Source of the DNA: Bacteroidota bacterium
Lineage (GTDB): Bacteria > Bacteroidota > Bacteroidia > SXHM01
DNA length: 9,797 nucleotides
Direction: 5' to 3'
Assembly: GCA_005773695.1 (NCBI GenBank)
Contig: SXHM01000094.1
Location: 1-9,797, forward strand
Positions 1-5,584 of the stretch are shown here, piece by piece (position 1 is the stretch's first letter; each line of letters opens with the position of its first letter). The notes under the pieces were generated by a model, which saw nothing but the letters and a program-made list of their open reading frames with translations, did not search any database and had not been told where the DNA came from. The translations under genes and the position numbers were made by a program.

Positions 1-3000
1 GCGCTTGGTTTTTATGAAAAGTACAAATCTAAAATTGGAGTAACTACCGACCCGTTGGATGTTACACGTTTCATTCAGCAATGTAAAAACGGGAAGAATC
101 TTTATAATAAAAATGTTACTCTTCAGGCAATTGAAAAGACAGAGACACTTGAAAAAGAATTTTTCCGCAACTATGATTTAAAGTCAATGAAAGGGCGCAT
201 AATTCCCAAGCCACTGAATTTTAAATCAAAGAAAGATGTGAAAATGGAAGACAATACATTGATTTTTGTAGGAACAGAAAATCAAAGCATTGTTTATTCA
301 GGCTTCAGTGATGAAGGATTAAACACCAGCCGCGAACTTTTCAAAGTAAATAAATTACCAAATGGGGAGTGGTCAGCACCTGTCAATATTGGCGAACCGC
401 TAAACACCGTTTTTGATGAAGAGTTTGCCTTTCTGCATCCCGATGGAAAGACCTTGTACTTCTCTTCTAAAGGACACAACACAATGGGGGGGTATGATAT
501 TTTCCTTTCTGTTTTTGACGAACTAAGCGGTAAATGGTCAGCACCTGTAAACCTTGCTCATCCAATCAATTCGCCTGATGATGATATTTTTTATGCATCG
601 GATGAGGCGGGAGCATTTGCTTATTTCGCGAGCAAAAATTTTACTAAACCAGGAAAAATAAAAGTCTATAAAATAAACACGCAAGGTCTTTCACCGTCTA
701 ATCAACCGTTAGCAATAAAAGGTGAGTTTGCTATTAATGGGGAGCGGGTTTATACAAAAGCAGAAATAAAAGTAACCGATAAAACGACAAATATTTTAGT
801 CGGCACTTTTAATTCAAATCGCTTGAATGGTAAATACCTTTTGCTGTTACCACCCGGAAAAAACTACAATGTTGAAGTTACACCCGAAGATTTTGTGTCG
901 CACAAATTTGATTTGACAGTTCCTGCAAAAGCAAGCCAGGAATTTTTTGAACAAAAAATTAATTTGAAGAAAGAAGCAACAGGTGAAACACTAGCAATAA
1001 CTAATTGGTTTGATGCAACCGGAAAAACAGCAGGAACAAGTATCAGCAGCGTTTATACTAACGAACAAGTAGCTGAAAAAGCAAAAACAGAGAATAAGAA
1101 AATTATTTCTGATGCAGAATTTGCAAGTTACAAAACGCAAAAAACAGAAGAAGAAAAGTTACATGCTTCAGCACAAAACAAGGCACTTGCTGAAATTGAA
1201 TCCAATAAACAAGAAGCTCTGTTGAAAGCAGAAGCCGAGAAAAAAGCATTAGAAACTGCTAAGTTAAAAGCAGAGCAAGATGCCCTCGCAAAAGCTGAAG
1301 CAGACAAGAAGTCGGCAGAAGAGGCTAAACTAAAAGCAGCACAGGAAGAAAAACGTAAAGCTGATGAAAAACTAAAGGCAGAGCAGGAGTTAGCTGCAAA
1401 TGCTGAAGCAGAAATGAAAGCTTTGCAAGATGCAAAGTTGAAAGCAGAACAAGATGCTGTTACTAAAGCAGAAGTAGAAAAGAAAGCTGCAGAAGATCAA
1501 AAAGTAAAGCAAGAACAACTTGCTGCCGCTGAAAAGCAAAAAGCTGAAGCAGAGGTTACAACTAATAATAATATTAAGTTGAAAAACGACTCATTGACAG
1601 CTGAACAAACAGCAGCTTATGAGAAAATACAGAAGGATAATGAAGAAGGCCGTTTAGCCGTTGAAACGCAAATGAAGAAGAATGCTGAATTGAAAGAACA
1701 GCAGGCCAAAGCTGATTCGGAGGCTCAGGAAAAATTTCTTGCTGAAAAGGCTGCTATAGAAAAAGCTCAAAAGGAGAAAGACGAACTCAATCGTAAATTA
1801 ATTGAAGAGCAAAAGTTGAAAGAGCAACAAGCAGCTGCTGAAATAACCCGCAAGAATAAATTAGTTATGGACTCTATTGCGCAGGCAAATAGTAAAGTTT
1901 CTAAATCAGATTCATTGGCAGCAAGCAATGAAGCAAAGCGACTTCAGCAGTTAGAAGAAGCTAAGTTGAAAGCAGAAACTGAAAAGCAAAATGTTGCAAT
2001 GGCTGAAAAAGCTAAGGAAGCAGAAGAGCAAAGAATTGCTGCCGAAAAATTAAAACTTGAATCTGAAACTGCAAATAAAGCAGAACTTGAACAAGCATTA
2101 TTGCAGCAAGAAGAATTAAAACGGCAGAAAGAACAATTACAGGCAAATCTTGATGAGAAAAAAAGGTTGATGGAATTAGCAACAAGTCAGCAGGAAAAAA
2201 TGAAAAGAATTGCCGATTCACTTGCAATTGCAGCAAAGCAACTTGAAAAGCTTGATGTTATAGCTGATAAAACTGAAATAACAATGATTGCAGATGCTGC
2301 GAAATTGGCTGAGGAACAGCGCAAAGCTTCTGATCTTAAAGCTGCAGAAGAAAAAAGTAAATCAGAAGAAAACGAAAAACTAAAAGCCGAGCAAGAAGAA
2401 AAAAGAAAAGTTGAAGAGCAACAACTTTTAGCTGAAAAACAAAAAGCTGAATCAGAAAGAATAGCAGCGGAGGTAAAACAAAAAAGTGATGAAGCTGCTA
2501 AGCTAAAAGCAGAAGAAGCAAAACTTATTGCTTTTGAACAACAGAAAAAACAAGAAGAGAAAAAAATAACTGCCCTTGTAAATGAAACAAAATCTATTAA
2601 TTCCGAAAATACTAATGAAACACCTGAGCAACGCAAACTGCGCCAACTTTTAGAAAGAATGAATGCCGAGCAAATAGGTCGTCAGATAGTGGAGAATAAT
2701 CTGAAAGCACAGCAACAGTCAGGTAATAATACATTGGTAAATTCGCAACGTTATAAAGAGGTTGTTACAAATAAAGAAGTAGTTGCAGTTCATAAAAAAG
2801 AAGAAAAACTACGTCCGCCATTTGACAAAACAGATTTGTTGAGCCATCAGGGAGTTATCTACAAACTGAAGTTAAAACTACCGGCTGTAAAAATTCCTGA
2901 TGATATTGCTTCTTTGTTGAAACCCGGAACAATAAATTCTGAAGAACCTGTTTATTATTCTAGCGGAGCATACACCACACTTGCCGAGGCCACATTGGAT

Positions 3001-3105
3001 AAAAATGAATTCGGCTATAAAGGTTTTAATGCGGGTATCATTGCATATCTGAATGGTGATGAAGTCAACATCAGTGAAGCAAAGAAACAACCTGTGGTAG
3101 AATAG
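1..3105 (+). CDS. Large envelope protein: PD40-type propeller, beta-sandwich, long coiled coil, SPOR-like C-terminus (5' partial)
   Basis: The frame is open from base 1, so the N-terminus lies upstream; the TTG at 55 is internal. The first visible residues (GFYEKYKS, then IQQCKNGKNLY) resemble the last TPR helices that precede the propeller in Bacteroidota TPR-PD40-OmpA proteins. PD40/WD40-like blades follow at about 250-690, including HPDGKTLYFSS and GGYDIF and two WSAPVN repeats. A carboxypeptidase-regulatory-like beta-sandwich is likely at about 709-930. From about 1057 to 2590 the protein is an Ala/Glu/Lys/Gln-rich coiled coil of roughly 510 residues with recurring KLKAEQ units and scattered DSL/DSI motifs. 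The last ~80 residues (2851-3087: GVIYKLKL, SSGAYTTLAEA, GFNAGIIAYLNGDEVNISEA) match the SPOR-like module that ends many Bacteroidota envelope proteins. No OmpA peptidoglycan-binding domain is present. Inferred role: periplasmic or outer-membrane-associated structural protein. It is related to, but not the same as, type IX secretion PorE. The exact function is unknown. Confidence 0.85.
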   Translation, partial: ALGFYEKYKSKIGVTTDPLDVTRFIQQCKNGKNLYNKNVTLQAIEKTETLEKEFFRNYDLKSMKGRIIPKPLNFKSKKDVKMEDNTLIFVGTENQSIVYSGFSDEGLNTSRELFKVNKLPNGEWSAPVNIGEPLNTVFDEEFAFLHPDGKTLYFSSKGHNTMGGYDIFLSVFDELSGKWSAPVNLAHPINSPDDDIFYASDEAGAFAYFASKNFTKPGKIKVYKINTQGLSPSNQPLAIKGEFAINGERVYTKAEIKVTDKTTNILVGTFNSNRLNGKYLLLLPPGKNYNVEVTPEDFVSHKFDLTVPAKASQEFFEQKINLKKEATGETLAITNWFDATGKTAGTSISSVYTNEQVAEKAKTENKKIISDAEFASYKTQKTEEEKLHASAQNKALAEIESNKQEALLKAEAEKKALETAKLKAEQDALAKAEADKKSAEEAKLKAAQEEKRKADEKLKAEQELAANAEAEMKALQDAKLKAEQDAVTKAEVEKKAAEDQKVKQEQLAAAEKQKAEAEVTTNNNIKLKNDSLTAEQTAAYEKIQKDNEEGRLAVETQMKKNAELKEQQAKADSEAQEKFLAEKAAIEKAQKEKDELNRKLIEEQKLKEQQAAAEITRKNKLVMDSIAQANSKVSKSDSLAASNEAKRLQQLEEAKLKAETEKQNVAMAEKAKEAEEQRIAAEKLKLESETANKAELEQALLQQEELKRQKEQLQANLDEKKRLMELATSQQEKMKRIADSLAIAAKQLEKLDVIADKTEITMIADAAKLAEEQRKASDLKAAEEKSKSEENEKLKAEQEEKRKVEEQQLLAEKQKAESERIAAEVKQKSDEAAKLKAEEAKLIAFEQQKKQEEKKITALVNETKSINSENTNETPEQRKLRQLLERMNAEQIGRQIVENNLKAQQQSGNNTLVNSQRYKEVVTNKEVVAVHKKEEKLRPPFDKTDLLSHQGVIYKLKLKLPAVKIPDDIASLLKPGTINSEEPVYYSSGAYTTLAEATLDKNEFGYKGFNAGIIAYLNGDEVNISEAKKQPVVE
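1057..2590 (+). repeat. Imperfect coding repeats of the Ala/Glu/Lys coiled coil
   Basis: This stretch encodes degenerate heptad repeats dominated by A, E, K and Q. Related KLKAEQDA blocks begin at 1261 and 1435, 174 nt (58 residues) apart; further AKLKAE blocks occur near 1963 and 2500. The synonymous codons differ between copies (AAGTTAAAAGCAGAG against AAGTTGAAAGCAGAA). This suggests old internal duplication with drift rather than a recent DNA-level expansion. Confidence 0.6.
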
Positions 3106-3116
3106 AATCATTTTCA

Positions 3117-3124
3117 TACCTTTA
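3117..3124 (+). promoter_or_regulatory. Possible -7 element upstream of clpS
   Basis: TACCTTTA matches the Bacteroidota -7 consensus TAnnTTTG except at the last base. It lies 25 nt before the clpS ATG, in the 43-nt gap after the large envelope gene. No convincing TTG -33 box sits at the usual distance, so read-through from the upstream gene is equally possible. It is a weak call. Confidence 0.25.
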
Positions 3125-3148
3125 GCGTAAGTTTTAAAATAAAAAATC

Positions 3149-3436
3149 ATGAACCCATTTCCCGAAACAATTACTGAAACCGACATTGAAGAAGAAATTC
3201 TTAGGGCGGAGAAGAAGCAAAACGAGTTGGTCATTTACAATGATGATTTCAATACGTTTGATTATGTGATTGACACGCTTGTTCGAGTTTGCGGTCACGA
3301 TGTCTTGCAGGCAGAACAATGTACGTTGATGATTCACTACAATGGAAAATGTTCTGTCAAAAGAGGTGAATTCAAAAAGCTTCGTCCGCTTTGCGAGAAT
3401 ATTCAGGAGCGCGGTTTAACAGCAGAAATAATTTAG
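3149..3436 (+). CDS. clpS: ATP-dependent Clp protease adaptor ClpS
   Basis: ClpS binds proteins carrying bulky hydrophobic N-terminal residues (N-degrons) and hands them to the N-domain of a ClpA/ClpC-type AAA+ unfoldase for degradation in the cytoplasm. The 95-residue protein has the usual length: an acidic flexible N-terminal extension (residues 1-25), then the core. NDD at 31-33 and H63 of HYNG (63-66) correspond to the E. coli N-degron pocket residues N34, D35 and H66. The E. coli pocket gatekeeper M40 aligns with F37, which may change residue preference. The ATG is preceded by the A-rich leader AAAAAATC, typical of Bacteroidota starts. The TTG start of the NfeD-like gene follows 51 nt after the stop. 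Identification is strong; the effect of F37 is inference. Confidence 0.93.
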   Translation: MNPFPETITETDIEEEILRAEKKQNELVIYNDDFNTFDYVIDTLVRVCGHDVLQAEQCTLMIHYNGKCSVKRGEFKKLRPLCENIQERGLTAEII

Positions 3437-3487
3437 AAAGTTTACCTCTAATCTCTGATTTCTAACCTTTCTTTCCAAAATTAGAAC

Positions 3488-3958
3488 TTGTCTCTTACCG
3501 CCATTATTCTTCTCATAGTTCTCGGCCTAATCTTTATTCTGCTTGAATTATTGATTGTTCCTGGAAGCACTTTTGTGGGTGTTATTGGTGCCGTGCTGAT
3601 GATTGCAGGAATCTGGTTTGTGTTTTCAAAACACGGAACACAGGCAGGGATTTATGTTCTTGCGGGTTCAATTAGTTTAACCTTGTTATTGGTATATATT
3701 GGTTTTAAAACTAATACCTGGAAAAAGTTTACACTCGAAACCAAGTTGCATGGAAAAGTAAATACTTTTGACAACGCAGAATTGAAAGTTGGCGACAGCG
3801 GAAAAACAATTTCGCGTCTTGCACCTTCAGGAAAAGCTTTGATTAACGGAAACTATTTTGAAGTGCATACTCAAGGCGAATTCATTGACGAAAACACCGA
3901 TATCACTATAACTAAAAGAACAGAAAACAAATTATTTGTAACCACTAAAAACACTTAA
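3488..3958 (+). CDS. NfeD-family membrane protein (FloA partner)
   Basis: Short NfeD-type protein of 156 residues with three hydrophobic segments (about residues 3-24, 28-47 and 53-73) and a soluble C-terminal domain. Residues ~100-152 ([20 protein letters not shown], then [10 protein letters not shown]) look like the OB-fold NfeD C-terminal domain. It lacks the ClpP-like serine-protease domain of long NfeD proteins. NfeD proteins are typically encoded beside SPFH/flotillin genes and thought to interact with them in the membrane; here floA starts 5 nt after the stop. The start is TTG: an in-frame TAG lies just two codons upstream (3482-3484), and the first ATG (residue 38) would delete the first hydrophobic segment. 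A rare start codon may keep its translation lower than that of floA (inference). Confidence 0.88.
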   Translation: MSLTAIILLIVLGLIFILLELLIVPGSTFVGVIGAVLMIAGIWFVFSKHGTQAGIYVLAGSISLTLLLVYIGFKTNTWKKFTLETKLHGKVNTFDNAELKVGDSGKTISRLAPSGKALINGNYFEVHTQGEFIDENTDITITKRTENKLFVTTKNT

Positions 3959-3963
3959 AAATC

Positions 3964-4956
3964 ATGGACGGACGACCATTTATCATTATTATCGGCATTG
4001 CATCGCTTGTCGGACTTTGGATTTTATTTTATTTTATTCCTGTTGGACTCTGGTTTTCTGCTTTGGTTTCGGGTGTAAAGATTTCGCTAATACAACTTAT
4101 TTTAATGCGCTGGAGAAAAGTTCCTCCTGAAATTATTGTAAACGCTTTGATTGCAAGTTCTAAAGCCGGATTGAAACTAAACCGCGATGAATTGGAGGCT
4201 CACTTTCTTGCCGGTGGCCGAGTTCAACTGGTTGTGAATGCACTTATTTCTGCAGACAAAGCTAACATTCCCTTGGATTTTAAATCAGCAACAGCTATTG
4301 ACCTTGCAGGAAGAGATGTATTGGAAGCTGTTCAAATGTCGGTAAACCCTAAGGTGATTAACACACCTCCTGTTGCTGCAGTTGCAAAAGATGGTATACA
4401 GTTGATATGCAAAGCAAGGGTAACAGTTCGTGCAAACATTAAACAGTTGGTGGGTGGTGCAGGCGAAGAGACAATTCTAGCTCGTATAGGTGAGGGTGTT
4501 GTATCATCTATCGGTTCGGCTCAATCACATAAATCAGTACTTGAAAATCCTGATTCAATTTCTAAAGTAGTATTAGCTAAAGGATTGGATGCGGGAACGG
4601 CCTTTGAAATTCTTTCGATTGATATTGCCGACATTGATGTGGGCATTAACATTGGAGCAAAATTGCAGATGGACCAGGCAAATGCCGATAAAAATATTGC
4701 TCAGGCAAGAGCCGAAGAGCGCAGAGCAATGGCCGTTGCCTCAGAGCAGGAGATGAAAGCCAAAGCTCAGGAAGCCCGCGCGAAAGTAATTGAAGCCGAA
4801 GCCGAAGTACCCAAAGCAATGGCAGAGGCTTTCCGCAGCGGAAACCTTGGTATAATGGACTATTACAAAATGGAAAACGTAAAAGCCGATACCGGAATGC
4901 GCGATACTATTTCGGGTAAAGGAGCCGGAAAAGGAACGGAAGGAGAGAAGAAGTAG
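3964..4956 (+). CDS. floA: Flotillin-like protein FloA (SPFH/band-7 scaffold)
   Basis: FloA organises functional membrane microdomains and affects membrane fluidity. The protein has 330 residues, the normal family length. An N-terminal membrane-anchoring region (about 5-34) is followed by a second amphipathic or hydrophobic stretch ending in [11 protein letters not shown] (45-55). The SPFH domain spans about 52-235, with the family-typical segments [26 protein letters not shown] and [19 protein letters not shown]. An Ala/Glu-rich coiled coil for oligomerisation covers about 235-290 ([20 protein letters not shown]). The C-terminal segment [21 protein letters not shown] is conserved in FloA. 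The Gly/Lys-rich tail is not distinctive. The ATG has the leader TAAAAATC, almost the same as that of clpS. It is co-transcribed with the NfeD gene (5-nt gap) and ends at a strong hairpin. The identification is very secure. Confidence 0.96.
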   Translation: MDGRPFIIIIGIASLVGLWILFYFIPVGLWFSALVSGVKISLIQLILMRWRKVPPEIIVNALIASSKAGLKLNRDELEAHFLAGGRVQLVVNALISADKANIPLDFKSATAIDLAGRDVLEAVQMSVNPKVINTPPVAAVAKDGIQLICKARVTVRANIKQLVGGAGEETILARIGEGVVSSIGSAQSHKSVLENPDSISKVVLAKGLDAGTAFEILSIDIADIDVGINIGAKLQMDQANADKNIAQARAEERRAMAVASEQEMKAKAQEARAKVIEAEAEVPKAMAEAFRSGNLGIMDYYKMENVKADTGMRDTISGKGAGKGTEGEKK

Positions 4957-4970
4957 TATTATATTCATTT

Positions 4971-5006
4971 AAACAAAAGAGGGAGCAAGTGCTCCCTCTT
5001 TTGTTT
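4971..5006 (+). terminator. Rho-independent terminator after floA
   Basis: Perfect inverted repeat: AAACAAAAGAGGGAGC (4971-4986), 4-nt loop AAGT, GCTCCCTCTTTTGTTT (4991-5006). The U-rich right arm provides the U-tract. It begins 15 nt after the floA stop and separates the clpS-nfeD-floA unit from rnpB. Confidence 0.9.
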
Positions 5007-5010
5007 TCTG

Positions 5011-5018
5011 TATCTTTG
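5011..5018 (+). promoter_or_regulatory. -7 promoter element of rnpB
   Basis: TATCTTTG is an exact match to the Bacteroidota TAnnTTTG -7 consensus. It ends 5 nt before the predicted 5' end of RNase P RNA (5024), which is the right spacing for a transcription start there. No TTG -33 box is seen at the usual distance, because that position is occupied by the floA terminator hairpin. Confidence 0.75.
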
Positions 5019-5023
5019 CTCCC

Positions 5024-5374
5024 GACAAACTGTTCTATCGTTCTTTTACGGGTTAGGTAAAGGGAAGGAAAGTCCGGGCAACACAGGGCGCCATACTCTT
5101 CGAAAGAGGAGGTGTTCAGCAGAAATGATGAATAACAGAAAGTGCCGCAGAAAATAACCACCTCGCAGCAATGCCAGGAAAGGGTGAAAATGTGAGGTAA
5201 GAGCTCACAATGCACGGCAGCAATGTCGCGTATGGGAAAACCTTATGAGTTGTAAGACCAAATAAACCCCGATTTTGAAGCTGCCCGCTTCAATGTTCTG
5301 CAAAGAACTATCGGGAAGGGTAGGTTGCATAGATAAATGATAGGGCTAGACAGAACCCGGCTTATAGGTTTGTC
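5024..5374 (+). ncRNA. rnpB: RNase P RNA (bacterial type A)
   Basis: Catalytic RNA of RNase P, which removes 5' leaders from pre-tRNAs. The universally conserved blocks appear in order: the P4 5' strand region GGAAAGTCCGGGC (5067-5079) followed by ACACAGGGCG; the block at 5135-5159 (ACAGAAAGTGCCGCAG then AAAATAACC); GGTAAGAGCTCAC (5196-5208); the segment GACCAAATAAACCCC (5256-5270); and the 3' P4 strand block ACAGAACCCGGCTTAT (5350-5365). The ends were set from helix P1: GACAAAC (5024-5030) pairs with GTTTGTC (5368-5374). The length of about 351 nt is normal. It has its own promoter and terminator. Confidence 0.96.
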
Positions 5375-5381
5375 AATTTAT

Positions 5382-5413
5382 GAAAGGTCGTCTTTTAATT
5401 AGGGCGACCTTTC
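5382..5413 (+). terminator. Terminator hairpin after rnpB
   Basis: GAAAGGTCG (5382-5390) pairs with CGACCTTTC (5405-5413). Pairing extends inward through T-G, C-G, T-G and T-A to a ~6-nt loop. The trailing U-tract is poor (TCTCCATTTTAT). It starts 8 nt after the end of P1, so it most likely ends the RNase P RNA precursor. Confidence 0.7.
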
Positions 5414-5435
5414 TCCATTTTATAAGTGTTGCTTT

Positions 5436-5504
5436 CTTTGCGCCTTTGCGCCTTTGCGGTGAAAATCTGTATCAGCGAAAATCAGCTTAATCAACTCAAT
5501 CTGC
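5436..5504. repeat. Intergenic repeat cluster: 3 x 8-bp tandem plus phased AATCAGC-like heptamers
   Basis: CTTTGCGC occurs at 5436-5443 and 5444-5451, followed by CTTTGCGG at 5452-5459. Related heptamers follow: AATCTGT (5464), ATCAGCG (5471), AATCAGC (5480), AATCAAC (5489) and AATCTGC (5498). The last three lie at an exact 9-bp period. No coding potential was seen here. Similar CTTTGCG/ATCAGCG strings are, from memory, common intergenic sequence in Bacteroidota and other genomes; their role is unknown. Confidence 0.7.
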
Positions 5505-5522
5505 ATTCTATTTCACACCCAG

Positions 5523-5555
5523 TTGTAATTCAAGCCCTTAATTAGCCTACATTTG
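5523..5555 (+). promoter_or_regulatory. Bacteroidota-type promoter of the DEAD-box helicase gene
   Basis: TACATTTG at 5548-5555 fits the -7 consensus TAnnTTTG exactly, and TTG at 5523-5525 fits the -33 box with a 22-nt spacer. Transcription would start near 5561-5563, giving a short leader of roughly 22 nt before the GTG at 5585. Confidence 0.65.
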
Positions 5556-5584
5556 CGCCCTCTTAAAAAATTAATACGTACAAA

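Noticed and set aside
55..57. TTG as the start of the first gene
   Set aside because: The same frame is open back to base 1 and encodes plausible TPR-like residues, so the true start lies outside the window.
2187..2636. Minus-strand 149-residue Ser/Phe/Ala-rich ORF
   Set aside because: It is the antisense of the Lys/Glu/Ala coiled coil; its composition is exactly what that complement gives, and it has no domain or promoter.
2878..3337. Overlapping minus-strand ORFs across the envelope gene end and clpS
   Set aside because: They lie antisense to well-identified genes and show no family resemblance.
3437..3487. Separate promoter for the NfeD-FloA pair
   Set aside because: TAACCTTTC only loosely resembles TAnnTTTG and the spacing is wrong; not supported enough to list.
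4907..5215. Minus-strand 102-residue ORF over the floA end and rnpB
   Set aside because: The region is a terminator plus a clear RNase P RNA; the ORF is incidental.
5436..5504. CRISPR-like array
   Set aside because: Units are 7-8 bp and contiguous or 9-bp phased, with no spacers of normal length and no cas genes nearby.
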